This document shows, in pieces, positions 14,900 through 24,814 of a stretch of DNA of 64,000 bases. The DNA is taken from contig CM049322.1 in assembly GCA_026874595.1 (NCBI GenBank), positions 42,148,340 to 42,212,339 on the forward strand. The letters are read 5' to 3'. The notes beneath the pieces were generated by a model that saw nothing but the letters and a program-made list of their open reading frames with translations, did no database searches and was not told where the DNA came from. A program made the position numbers and the translations under genes. This DNA is from Sipunculus nudus. Taxonomy: Eukaryota; Annelida; Sipuncula; Golfingiida; Sipunculidae. Each line of letters begins with the position of its first letter. Within the stretch, counting starts at the first letter, position 1.

Positions 14900-16212
14900 C
14901 AGTAGTATTTGTATAATTACTAACATTATTGTTATTATTATTATTATTTAACAAAATTATCGAACACTACTGGAACCCATCGTGTTTAACTTACTTTCCT
15001 CAAATGATTTTGTTCAAAGGAATTGTGAAAATGTTATGTAAATTAAAAAATGTAAAAAAAAAAAATGAAAAAATAACGATTTATGTAGAGCATTGTGATG
15101 GAATTAATGTATTCACCTAACACCAGGGGGAGCTCGAAATCAACCTTCCTGACCTTTCCATTTCCCAGGTCAAATCCACCATTGTGAAGATGGACGTCAG
15201 AGTGACAGATACCGGTATATAAGACCTAGGAAAAGAACAGAGTTACAGTTCAGTCACACTTAAAGCGCAAGCCACTCGACTCGGAACAGGGGGCCTGGAG
15301 TCTGGACTGTCGAGGGCTAAAACGCTCGGTGCTCTCCACTGGCGACCTGGGTTCGATCCCGGCGTGGCCATGAGAGTGGGTTGTAGTTGCCCGTACAAAA
15401 ACGCCGCCACCTGATCCATAGAGAGTGCCTCGATTCGTTATCAAAATTATTTGTATAATGCATGTAAAATAATTATGTTTATACATGCACTCTGTACTTT
15501 CCGAGGGTCTTTCCGAGTGTTCAAGCCAAAATTTAAATACCATTATGAACCTTGTTTTTCCATATTGTTGTATATGAATGGGGGAAGTTAATAAACGCCC
15601 ATTGTATAATCCATACAGGATTCATGGTTTACATTTTGTTCCAAGTATTATTACCAATTCAATAAGGGAGGCAGAATTGTTATTCCTAGAATAACACGGG
15701 TATTCCAATTTCATTAATCCGGCCTACCAAATTTCTTAACGTTGGCTGGATCGAATTATTTTTCTTATAGAAGTAAAAGTATTTCTTCATAATAAATATG
15801 TTATTATATCAACATAATTTACTCTAAGACCTCTGCCAACCTACTGAGTAACCAGATCTGGAATATTACCAGATAAGTGATCCACCTCCGGTATGTTTTA
15901 TAGCACATTAATTCCCCTTTCTCAATTGAGCATGTGAAAATCCGTAATAGAATAAAGACAGCTACATGGGTTAGTAGAACCCGTCAAAGGTTCGAAACCA
16001 AAGAAATTTCAAGCCCACCATATACAATATTACTTTTCGAACTGACCCTTGATAATCTATAACGGAACACTGATCGATGAATGATCCGTCCAATAACTGA
16101 CCCTTGGTCTTACCTTGACGATGGCTCCACCTGGCGGTGGGAAGGGTATGGGTCTCTTGACGAGCACAAGAGGTTTGGAAAAAGCCTGAATCTCAAGTCG
16201 CGTGTTTATCAT
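6006..16212 (-). CDS. Gene A: zinc-dependent medium-chain alcohol dehydrogenase, 10 exons, 368 aa
   Basis: Exons 1 to 10, in order of translation: 16114-16212, 15117-15225, 14421-14471, 13414-13555, 11262-11422, 10720-10829, 10257-10320, 8756-8871, 6737-6886, 6006-6110. The lengths sum to 1107 nt, every intron is GT-AG, and all phases join in one open frame ending in TAA. The catalytic zinc ligands are C40 (GICHSDV), H71-E72 (LGHEIVG) and C164 (LPCSGIT). The structural zinc ligands are C105, C108, C111 and C119, spaced C-x2-C-x2-C-x7-C. The Rossmann motif GAGGLG is at residues 196-201, and an acidic residue at the end of the next strand (VAEAS) suggests NAD. The C-terminal part carries EGSKMGTRDDLREV, followed by a short last exon ending GRTVIKF. 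The layout matches the 6-hydroxyhexanoate dehydrogenase-like group of MDR enzymes, so it should oxidise an alcohol or hydroxy acid in the cytosol; the substrate is unknown. Exon 1 could be replaced by the copy at 21576. Confidence 0.9.
6121..6736. other. Intron 9 of gene A
   Basis: Very AT-rich intron with runs of TATAATATAATA-type sequence and no element recognised. The equivalent intron of gene B (32075-32702) is similar in composition and keeps several short matching blocks. Confidence 0.6.
7741..7862. repeat. Palindromic minisatellite in intron 8 of gene A
   Basis: A run of short inverted-repeat words of the form (A)TCTCGTGGNNACGAGAT, separated by AATTATC-like spacers. Several GATA/TATC and CTCGT/ACGAG pairs could each form a hairpin. 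A homologous, diverged array lies at 41239-41370 in intron 8 of gene B, and single related units occur at about 6935-6955 and 32895-32915. Confidence 0.75.
8886..8935. repeat. (TA)n microsatellite, intron 7 of gene A
   Basis: An uninterrupted TA run of about 48 bp, roughly 15 bp upstream (in gene sense) of the exon 8 acceptor. The same intron position in gene B carries (CA)n(TA)n at 41692-41781, so the repeat is older than the duplication. Confidence 0.9.
9222..10256. repeat. Diverged dispersed repeats and (GT)n in intron 7 of gene A
   Basis: Three places (about 8515-8740, 9205-9260 and 9935-10200) share phrases such as CATTCCCRTTCG, TTGTTCACMAC, AATCGATTASA and GATYCGRATWCAGGAACRTCATC. This looks like an old dispersed repeat family. 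A (GT)n tract sits at 9975-10010, with poly-G near 9620 and poly-T near 9688. No protein could be assigned. Confidence 0.45.
10484..10522. repeat. (TA)n microsatellite, intron 6 of gene A
   Basis: TA dinucleotide run of nearly 40 bp between exons 7 and 6. Confidence 0.9.
11423..13413. other. Intron 4 of gene A with GC-richer patches
   Basis: A 2-kb intron. Patches at about 11540-11800 (CGGGCGGCCC..., then poly-G at 11640-11655), 12230-12360 and 12580-12730 are clearly richer in G+C than the surroundings and may be remains of inserted elements. No inverted repeat pair or protein was established. An (AAT)n tract lies at 12905-12985 and (TG)n with poly-G at 13155-13218. Confidence 0.45.
13609..13779. 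mobile_element. Small pogo-like MITE in intron 3 of gene A
   Basis: The left end reads GTGCACCTCTATAACTTGG. The reverse complement of the right end reads CAGTGAAACCTTTATAATG, with GGACAT and TGTCCAT following, so the ends form an imperfect terminal inverted repeat. The centre contains a strong hairpin, TATGTTACGACC...GGTCGTAACATA (about 13685-13722). It has no coding capacity. The end sequence resembles Tigger/pogo-type termini, and it sits just outside exon 4. Confidence 0.5.
14610..14946. repeat. (TTA)n/(GTA)n trinucleotide array, intron 2 of gene A
   Basis: More than 300 bp of TTA and GTA triplets. Open frames of poly-Asn or poly-Ile across it are artefacts. Gene B has a comparable array at the same intron position (51987-52236). 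Confidence 0.9.
15285..15440 (+). mobile_element. tRNA-derived SINE in intron 1 of gene A
   Basis: Contains a clear RNA polymerase III B box, GGGTTCGATCCC, at about 15350-15361, preceded by an A-box-like stretch (TGTCGAGGGCTAAAACGC). A non-tRNA tail follows (GTGGCCATGAGAGTGGGTTG...). A tRNA gene is unlikely because the arms do not pair well. Gene B has another SINE copy at the matching location (about 52545-52725). Confidence 0.55.
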
Positions 16213-16300
16213 GAAAATATGTTGCTCCAACGGGAGATCATTGACAGAGCAGACTCAGTTGATTGATTTTAACCTAATTAAATTATCTGACTTGCTTATG

Positions 16301-16312
16301 AATATTTATATA
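16301..16312 (-). promoter_or_regulatory. Candidate TATA box for exon 1 of gene A
   Basis: The minus strand reads TATATAAATATT about 90 bp upstream of the exon 1 ATG. The same block is kept upstream of the exon 1 copy at 21576 (21763-21774). Conservation between copies supports a role, but AT-rich DNA makes chance matches common. Confidence 0.4.
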
Positions 16313-16502
16313 CACATTCGATCTGGTGATTTTATTGATAGACGATACAAAGGACAATTATAATAAAACTTACCTCTGATCACGTGTGTGGTCATTTGTA
16401 TAGTGTTTTACAGGTCACGTAAACAAATATACTAAATTCTCAGGGGCGAACCCAGGATTGAGGGAGGGCGGGTGGCCGAAATATTTGGCAAAGGCAATTG
16501 AA

Positions 16503-16504
<2 letters not shown>

Positions 16505-16556
<52 letters not shown>
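16505..16556. repeat. (TA)n microsatellite at the LINE 3' end
   Basis: A TA run of about 50 bp abutting ATAATGATAATAATAATAAT, where the 3' tail of the minus-strand LINE ends. Confidence 0.85.
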
Positions 16557-16557
<1 letters not shown>

Positions 16558-19500
16558 GATAATAATAATAATTTATTTTTTTTTATAATAATAATTTATT
16601 TTATATAGCGTAAAATCCACAGAGTGCTCTAAAACGCTGTACAAATGATATGAATAAACATAATAAAAATATACATGTGTATGCTTATCAATCAAAGTAA
16701 AAAGGTATTTATCCAAGCACACAATAAGAGTCTTTATGTACTAAAATGATTTATGAATAAGAATGTTTTCAACTGACTCTTAAACTGAGAATAACTGGAC
16801 ATGGATCTCAACTTCGCTGGGAGATCATTCCACATTTTAGGCCCTGCGACACTGAAGGCACTATTTTGTACTCGTGTTGATTTTGTGAATGGGACATGCA
16901 GTAAATATTGGTCGGCAGAACGCAGTGCTCTGCATGGATTGTATAGTTGCAACAATTCCTGAAGATACTGGGGTGCAAGCCCATAAACACACTGATATAC
17001 CAAAGTCAGAACTTTAAATTTCACTCTCTGTTCAACTGGCAACCAGTGAAGAGCATACAAAACTGGTGTGATGTGTTCCGAATTTGATTTCCCAGTGAGA
17101 ATTCTAGCTGCAACATTTTAAATACGTTGCAGGCGATTCAATTGAGCAGATGTAGCACCGCATAAGAGTGAATAGCAGTAATCCAGCTTGGTCGTTATAA
17201 ATGAATGAATGACCGTTTCAAGAGAATCACTATCCAAATATTTCTTTAGTTTGCCTATATTTTGGATGTGCATATAAGCGGACTTGCACACCGATGAGAT
17301 ATGGGCATCCATCGATGCGTTTGAGTTCATGATGATGCCAATATTCCTGGCAGAATGCGAGGGTAAAATATTACAGTTTCCAATGTGAAGTGTGGGTGAT
17401 GTGAGCTTGTTTCGCATTGACTGTGATGAAATTACTAAGAATTCGGTCTGGTCACTGATCAATTAAAGGGTATGTCGACTCATCCAGTTTTGTACTGATG
17501 TTATACAGGTTTCAAGCTGACTAATGGCTCCATCAATGTCGGTGGGTTTGCATGTAATATAAATCTGAGTGTCGTCGGCATATAGATGGTAATTTATGCT
17601 CATTTTACGAAATAGATATCCTAATGATGTTGTGTAGATGGTGAAAAGGGTAGGCCCCAATACTGACCCTTGAGGAACACCACAATTCAACGACTTTGTT
17701 CCAGATTTCACTCCTTTCATGTGGACACTCTGAGAACGAACCTTTAGGTAAGATGTAAACCATTTTAACACAGTGCCTCCGATTCCCAAATTTTGTAATG
17801 CTCTCAGAAGACAGTGGTGATCCACTGTGTCAAATGCAGCTGAAAGGTCTAGTAATACAAGCAGCACAATTTTGCATTCACCAACTGCACGGACGATATT
17901 GTTCTGGACGCGAACAAGAGCTGTCTCGGTGCTGTGCCCTTTCCTGTAGGCAGATTGAAAAGGCTCTTGAAGACCATTACTGTTCAAATAATCCCTGATT
18001 TGTTGATCTACCACTTTTTCAAGCACTTTTGAAATAAACGAAAGATTGGAGACTGGTCGATAGTTTTTCGGAAAATTGGGATCTAAAGTTTGTTTTTTGA
18101 GCAGAGGGGTCACAAGAGCAGACTTGAAAGCCTCCGGGAAATATCCCTCTGTCAATGATTTATTGACAATTGCAGCGACAACCGTTCCAATTTCATTAAG
18201 AACTCTTTTCAGCAACTGTGTCGGGATTTGGTCCATGGTACAACTCTTATTTGGCATCGATGCTACGATCTTGTTCATCTCGACTGTTGATAAGATGCTG
18301 AAGTTGTTGAAGTAACTGTCCGATATTGAAAGGCTGGCTTCCTCTTTGTAAACCTCCTGATTAATGGAACTTTTAATCTTTGTAATTTTGTCATGAAAGT
18401 AGTCCCCAAACATGGTAACCAGCTCAGCTGTTGTTTTGTTTGTGGGCAGTTGGGTACTGAGTTTTTTACCCAACAGTCTGTTTACCATCTGGAATAGATG
18501 TCTGGTATCACCTTTATTTTCCATAATGGCTGACTTGAAATAATCTGCTTTTGTCTGACTGATTAGACTATTGACCTAAGTCCTTCTGTAAATGAACATC
18601 TCACGATGAACAGTGAGCTGCGTTTTGCGCCAGAGTCTTTCTGCTTGTCTCCGTGTTTGTTTGGCCTCACGTATATTGTCTGTGTACCATTCAGCTTCTG
18701 AACGAACTGTGATTTTTCGGGTTTTTAAAGGAGCTAATTCATCCACAATGGAAGACAATGTATTATTGTAAGTGTTGACTAACTCATCCAGGGAACAATC
18801 TGAGGTCACCGCATCAGGCAGTGCAGACTCTTTGATAGCATATGTCAGAGAATCTTCATTGATTGAATGCAGCTTTCTATATGTTACTTCCATCACGGGT
18901 AGAGGTGGTTTGGCTACAGAGAGGTGAGCAAAAACGGGATAATGATCTGGAAAACCGTGATCAACGGAACCTGTAGAAGAAACTAAGGAGTCCTGTGTCC
19001 TGGTTATAATGAGGTCTAAAATATGACCATTTCGATGTGTGGAACTTGTCACATGCTGTGTGAGACCAAAGGAATCAATTAGACTAAGAAACTTGGTGCT
19101 GTCGTTAGCCTTTTTATCATCCACATGAAAATTAAAATCACCGACTAGCATTAGCAGGCCTTGCACTGTAGAAAGGGTGTCCAAGTAATCTGTGAAATCA
19201 CTGAAAAATTGGCTGACTGACAGGCCATTTTTCTTAGATGGAGGAGGTCTGTAGATGACTGACAAGCGAATGGTTTGCTCAATGGTGACGAGGCATTCTA
19301 ATACTTCGAATGAATCATACACCATCGATGGACTGATGCTTGAGCACTGTAGGCTTCTTCTATGTATAATTGCTGTCCCTCCTCCCCTGGTTGTTCTTGG
19401 ATAATGTTTTATATCATAACCCGGGGGAAGCAGTTCACTGATGATAATTTTATCACTATCTGTGTCAGTGAGCCAGGTTTCTGTTAATGCCAACAAATCC

Positions 19501-19960
19501 AGATGCTGGTCAACAATAAAATCTTGCAGGCTAGTGGCTTTGTTACAGACAGACCATGGATTAAGTAGGGCAAATGAAAGTCCAGGGCTGGATGTTGTTG
19601 ATGCAGAGTTAATCTGAACTTCTTGTCTTTTTGTAATATCCATATTCATATAAATTAGATTACTGTGGTTAACATAATGTTTGTTTTGTAAACAAGTCTT
19701 AAAGTGCACTGACCTCTGTGGCACACTGACCTTTACAGGAATCCGTCTCTTTGCAATACCTTTGGATCCCCTTTTTGTTGGGTGTATTGTCCTTTGATCT
19801 ATTCCAAGTGATTTTAGAGTGTCATAAGCACTTGGTGACACTCTGTTCACTGGTCCACGTACAGCTGACCACAGGCCCAGGAGGAAACCCCTGGTGTAAT
19901 GAGCCATTGTATAGTTCACTGGCCTGTGACTGATCCAAATACGCTGACTCAAGGGGATCA
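16555..19960 (-). mobile_element. L2/CR1-type non-LTR retrotransposon, nearly intact ORF2
   Basis: Endonuclease and reverse transcriptase are encoded on the minus strand. The 3' end is of L2/CR1 type: GCTATATAAAATAAATTATTATTA, read on the minus strand near 16555-16610. The element lies between exon 1 of gene A and the upstream exon 1 copy, in the same orientation as the gene. Its 5' end is not sharply defined; coding similarity stops around 19.96 kb next to a short TA run. Confidence 0.85.
16734..19907 (-). pseudogene. ORF2 (endonuclease-reverse transcriptase) of L2-type LINE, three in-frame stops
   Basis: The frame runs from a plausible Met at 19905-19907. The apurinic-type endonuclease domain shows LTETWL, VGDFNFHVDD and DHYPVF. 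The reverse transcriptase shows KNYRPVSNLSFISKVLEKVV, LLDLSAAFDTVDH, GVPQGSVLGP and YADDTQIY, and the C-terminal region shows WLPVEQRVKFK and AFSVAGPKMWNDLP. Stops interrupt the same frame at 18576-18578 (TAG), 17463-17465 (TAA) and 17118-17120 (TAA). I noticed no frameshift, so the copy is young but probably inactive. The protein would copy LINE RNA into DNA at a nicked target. The motifs favour the L2 clade over L1. Confidence 0.88.
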
Positions 19961-19999
19961 ATATATATATATATATATATTTCCACACAACATACTAAT

Positions 20000-20503
20000 G
20001 TTTTAATTAATACTCACATGTTTTAATTCCATCTAAAATATCAGTTGTTCAAGGTGGAAAAATATCATATGTGCCGGATCAAACCTTTTGACGTGTAGAA
20101 TTATCAGTATATAATACAATTAAAAAATCATGTGTAGTGCTTCATATTGAAATAAGTTCTAAATCGGCGAATACTAGTGACAGGAATTTTATGACTGTGC
20201 TTAAGAAAATTTAATCATTATTAGACTAAGTGAAATTTCGGGAGAACGAGGAGTGCTGGATACGGGTGGGTGCCCCTGTTATTGTAGCCCGGTTATTTAG
20301 TTGTTGGAATTCAATTCAATGTATTATTTCAATCTTGATATTCATTCTAGTTTTCCCATATATCAACAAGTCAAATTGTTCAATAACGTTATTGAAACAA
20401 AGTGAGTTTGACACCAAAGGGGTGTATATAACCTTGCATAAATTCAAAAAGATAAATTAAAAATGGCAGAGATAGAGAAATTTAAATGTATAAAGATAAT
20501 GCA

Positions 20504-20538
<35 letters not shown>

Positions 20539-20996
20539 TCAATATATTATATTTCACTTTGTATATCGACCCATGGTAATTATATTGATCAATCTAGAAT
20601 GGTCTAATTTAAACATCCGATGCGTTAAAATGCTTATGACTATTAATTAAATCTGACTTTAAGACCCTAAGTTTCTTTTTCCTTAATTTTCACGTGAGGG
20701 GGCATAATAATATGTTCACACTACAATTTTAACAGACAGCTCTTTTATTATGAAAACATGGCATTTAAAATAATATGGTGAAAACAATGTAGCTCATATA
20801 AAATATAAAGAACAATTTTATATACCATTGTTACAATATCCCGTATTTATAATCATTGTATTTTCAGACTATATTGAGACGAAACACGTTTTTATTCATT
20901 ATTGTTTATGATGATATTTATTTTTTTTTTTCATATATAAAATTTAAAAAAAAAGTAAGAAAAAAATTAAAACTTCTGAATCATCAAAAGAAAGTT

Positions 20997-21039
<43 letters not shown>

Positions 21040-21575
21040 ATGCTAAACGTTCTCCTCTCGTTTTGGCGTGTTGTGTTCATTGCCTGTTTCCGGTTTTTTT
21101 CTCATACCCACGGATAGATGGCGCTAGGTATATCATGTGCACCCTGCCCCCTAAATGACATGCATCGTTTTTTAACTGCGGGTCTGAAGAAATAAACACA
21201 CGAACAGACCACACTACCAAAGAGGAGAGCTAGGGTGAAAGTGCTTTTCTTCTATCACAATTATATCCTTGCGAGGGTGCCATTTTTTTAACTTTGCCCA
21301 GACTGGCCCAGCCTCCAGTGCAGGGTTGAGGGATATAGTGCATAGGCATAAACCCTGCTGTCAGGGACGGATTTAAGCATGTTCAGCCTGACACTTGACC
21401 CAGCCACTGACCTTCACGAATGAACAGTAAAGGAAATGTGAGCGACATGTGACTCGCGAAATCTACAATATTACTTTCAGCACACTGACCCTGAAATAAT
21501 ATATAACAGAAAACTAATCGCTGATTCACGAACCGTGCAAATCGTCGTTTTCCCGTCAACAATAATGGGGCTTAC
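20000..21575. repeat. Upstream flank of the exon 1 unit, related to the units at 56.5-64 kb
   Basis: Shares blocks with the tandem units at the right of the window: a GAAACAAAG...GGGGTGTAT block near 20395-20430, TTTTTATTCATTATTGTTTATGATGATATTT near 20888, TGGCGTGTTGTGTTCATT near 21063 and GATAGATGGCGCTAGGTATA near 21113. It also contains (TA)n runs at 20505-20540 and 21003-21036. No separate gene is seen. Confidence 0.65.
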
Positions 21576-21671
21576 CTTGACGATGGCTCCACCTGGCGGT
21601 GGGGAAGGTATGGGTCTCTTGACAAGGACGAGAGGTTTAGCAAAAGCCTGAATCTCAAGTCGTGTGTTCAT
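21576..21671 (-). CDS. Alternative first coding exon (A') of the alcohol dehydrogenase gene
   Basis: Encodes 32 residues, MNTRLEIQAFAKPLVLVKRP followed by IPSPPPGGAIVK, and ends in a consensus donor (AAG/gtaagc) in phase 0, as exon 1 of gene A does. It differs from that exon at only a few positions (for example no extra Ile after Met, and A for S before KPLVLV). Upstream sequence with a TATA-like block is duplicated with it. A transcript starting here could skip exon 1 of gene A, which has no acceptor, and join exon 2 at 15225. The LINE lies in the intron that would be crossed. Confidence 0.75.
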
Positions 21672-21762
21672 CTTGATAATGTGTAGCTCCAACCTGAGAT
21701 CATTGAAAGAATAGTCTCAATTGATTGATTTTTACCTAGTTAAATCAACTCGTTTGCTTAGG

Positions 21763-21774
21763 AATATTTATATA
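21763..21774 (-). promoter_or_regulatory. Candidate TATA box for exon 1 copy A'
   Basis: The minus strand reads TATATAAATATT about 92 bp upstream of the ATG at 21669-21671, the same position and sequence as upstream of gene A exon 1. Confidence 0.4.
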
Positions 21775-21889
21775 CACGTCGGTTTCAGTTATATATGATG
21801 ATTTTATGGATAGACGATCCAGAGGCAAATCTGATAAAAAGAACCTTTGGTCATATCGTGTAGGGCATCTGTATTGTATTATTAGCCAC

Positions 21890-21894
<5 letters not shown>

Positions 21895-21953
<59 letters not shown>
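21895..21953. repeat. (TA)n microsatellite
   Basis: Uninterrupted TA run of about 58 bp upstream of exon copy A'. Confidence 0.9.
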
Positions 21954-21956
<3 letters not shown>

Positions 21957-22279
21957 TTCAAGTGGTAGAATGTATTCTAATATATTTATTTGTAATACAA
22001 TTTTATTATGTACATAGTGAACTTATTTACCGCATATACGTGACCAAGCATCTCTGAATCGGCAACCGGCTTCAATGATCCTGGAATGGGGCACATGCAG
22101 GGTTTAAACCCGGAAAATCGTGAGATGAAATACGAGATACGAGCAGAGGAGGTGAGATTTTTCACTGCACCCCCCTAAGGTTGAGCAATTTGCAGGCTTA
22201 ATGAGAACCTATAATATAATATAACATACATGTAATATATAATATTAGAGTATAATTTAATTTAATACTATATAATACT

Positions 22280-22620
22280 ATATATCCTTTTGCTTGTGGG
22301 TCACATGGTAATACTATTGATCACATAAGTGTGACCGACTTCAAACACCCGACGCGTTAACATGTGCGTGACTGTTAATGTAATCAGACATTACCACCCT
22401 AAGTTTCATTAATTTTTTTGTAATTTCCACATGAGAAGGCATAGGAATATATACATACTTCCGCATCGATAGACACATGTTTTATATTTAAAACATCATA
22501 TTGAAGATAATACAGTGAAAGAAATGTAACCATGTGCGTTTCCTGTGTGAACTTTCGATGATCTTGATGAAAAACGGTAAAAAAATTAGGCAACAGCCCT
22601 AGGGGACAGCCATATTAGCT
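22280..22620. repeat. Partial further copy of the exon 1 upstream module
   Basis: GTAATACTATTGATCACA... and ACTTCAAACACCCGACGCGT match the block GTAACTATATTGATCGCTCC / GCTTCAAACATCAAATGCGT at 56815-56870, 59535-59582 and 62225-62275. Homology fades after about 22620, and no exon 1 is found at the expected spacing beyond it. Confidence 0.55.
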
Positions 22621-23900
22621 GGATCAAGATAACAAATATTCTATGAAAGGATTTTTTTTGCTAATGCTGACTTTGTCGGAGGAAGATTAAACCATGGTTA
22701 TTAGGTTAGAGCGAAAGGTTTATAACCTTAATTGCATCTATTAGAAAGGTATGAATGATTCTACCGCTTCAGTTTTACACAATTTATTTTACCCAATATA
22801 ACCTTTTAATATTGGCGGAGGTGTGCGGTCTCCTTGTGGTTTCTAGTGATTTGCATGATTTGAACAAGCAAGAAATCTAGGGATTGGCAGTTAGCATTTA
22901 TATTCATTAGTTTCTTAGGCATAGTTTCCACGGGTTTTATCATAAGGAGAACATCTTTTTCATGTTTCTATGAAATTATTTTAAATACTAAAATTGATTG
23001 TGTATCCCCCTCCAATCCGACTTTAAGCCTATAAACATCCTATGAAGAAACATGTTTTATGAAATTATTTGGTTATCAAAACCGTTTGTCTATACCCTTC
23101 ATATCCTACAGTATGCCGGTAATCATCCTTGGAAAAAATAACATTTAAATCAACAGGTGCACGTTATAGACATTTAAAGTCTATATATAGACGTTAAAGA
23201 TAACGCTAATTTTGCTTTTATTCTTAGTTTTAAGTTGTTTTCTTGGTTATTTTCCATTGTTTCGTGACTTTTAAAGTGACTCCAGTCATAAAAAAATAAG
23301 TTCATCTTTTATCATCAGCCTAAAAAAAAAGAATAGACGAATTTTTATTGTAGAATGGATGTGAATTAGACGAGTGGGAGTGGTAAGCGAAACACTTTAT
23401 GGCGAATGGGTCTGTAGCAAAATGTATATACCATTTTATTCAAATTTTCTGAAAGCCCTTGAAATGTACTCCAATTAAATCAGAATTCATTTGGTATATT
23501 TTAAATGGACACGAAACCCCCCTACCACAAAGAGCCTGAACTATAGATATCTTTTTAATATTTCCATATTAACATATACTGTTCAAATTCTCTTTTACAC
23601 ATTAACTGAAACCGCTTGAATTTAGTTGGAAACAATGGTTTGGCCTCTTGTCACGGGATTTTATCATTATGACTTGATGTGATCGAAAAGAAATCTTTGC
23701 CTGATACGTATACTTTTTACCCCTATTAGATATTTAAACACAAAATAAGTTGTGGACTAAGTTTTCAAAGTTAATTAAAATCAAGTAAAAGACGCAAAAG
23801 AGATTTGAAAACTCAATATAATGTATCATTACAGGGTGTATATGAATGTGGAGCGTACTGTCAAGCTGATAAAGACAACCGTATATATAAATATAAATGG
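22621..23900. other. Gene-free AT-rich stretch
   Basis: No long open frame, terminal repeat or conserved block recognised on either strand. Confidence 0.5.
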
Positions 23901-23909
23901 GAAAGGAAA

Positions 23910-23996
23910 TCTGGCGTAGCCAAGTGGTTGAGGCCGCCGACCGGAAATCGGAAGATCGATTCCCACCGTCAGTTAACTGACTATTCTCTATATACC

Positions 23997-24068
<72 letters not shown>
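23910..24068 (+). mobile_element. Short tRNA-like SINE head followed by (TC)n(TA)n
   Basis: GGCGTAGCCAAGTGGTTGAGG at about 23922-23942 looks like a tRNA A box, and GATCGATTCCC at about 23954-23964 like a B box. The segment then runs into (TC)n at 24000-24038 and (TA)n at 24039-24069. It is too short and poorly paired for a functional tRNA, so a SINE head fragment is the best reading. Confidence 0.5.
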
Positions 24069-24069
<1 letters not shown>

Positions 24070-24072
<3 letters not shown>

Positions 24073-24650
24073 GTAAAAAGTAAAATAAAAGTAAAATAAA
24101 CAAAGTGCACAGAACCTGGATACCACCACTGTCATAGCGACAACAAGTCCTTTATAACTTACAACCCGGGTGAACATTTCACATAAATCTTCTCAAAGAA
24201 GTCCAGTTTATTCACAAAATCAATCCTCTGAAATCCGAAGTGAAGTTCTTGTTATAATCCCGAAGGCAAACTGAAGACTATTTAAGATCCGTCACAAATT
24301 TAAAAGAAAAGCTATAACTGCCGCAATTATAGGAAAAGGTCTACTGTTCTGTGCCCGCTGGAATATTCTCTCACCTCTCTCTCTTCTCTAAACACAGCCA
24401 CCATTTATAACCTTTACCTCAAGCCGAGAAACTTTCCATTTTTTGAACACTCCAAAGAACCTGACATGATACACAGTACACACGCGTTACAGGAAACATC
24501 TAGAACAATCTCGCTGTTTTTGTACATGTCAGGGTTCACACGTAGTCCGATCCGGCTCGGCCAGGCTATGCTGTCATGGCAAAGAGCTATGCGTGCTACA
24601 GGAACCAAATGTCAACAACACATGAAACATCCCTGCATATAGACATCTGT

Positions 24651-24654
<4 letters not shown>
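24070..24654 (-). mobile_element. Solo-LTR-like segment, related to 46494-47271
   Basis: On the minus strand it begins TGTTACAGATG next to (TA)n. It contains a TATA-box-like GGTTATAAATGGTGGCTGTG (plus positions 24394-24413) and continues through TGCCTTCGGGATTATAAC, ACTTCACTTCGGATT and GACAGTGGTGGTATCCAG. The same ordered phrases occur on the plus strand at 46494-47271. The shared core promoter and TG start suggest LTRs of one retrotransposon family without internal sequence. The exact 3' limit is uncertain. Confidence 0.5.

Positions 24655-24720
<66 letters not shown>
24651..24720. repeat. (TA)n microsatellite
   Basis: TA run of about 66 bp directly abutting the TG end of the LTR-like segment. 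Confidence 0.9.
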
Positions 24721-24723
<3 letters not shown>

Positions 24724-24814
24724 TCCCTATAGAAGTAAATATGCAAGAGGCGTTGGTTTTATTGGCAATTGGTTAACTATTTAATAAGCATGTGGCACGT
24801 GTTCGTCCTGTTTA

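Noticed and set aside
14661-14954. Long poly-Asn and poly-Ile open frames
   Set aside because: They are translations of the TTA/GTA microsatellite; the same applies to 12861-13132 and 51958-52272.
16441-16480. CAGGGGCGAACCCAGG as a hAT-type transposon end
   Set aside because: Only one end was found and no partner or target duplication could be identified.
23922-23975. Possible tRNA gene
   Set aside because: A- and B-box-like words are present, but the acceptor and anticodon arms do not fold convincingly; a SINE head is more likely.
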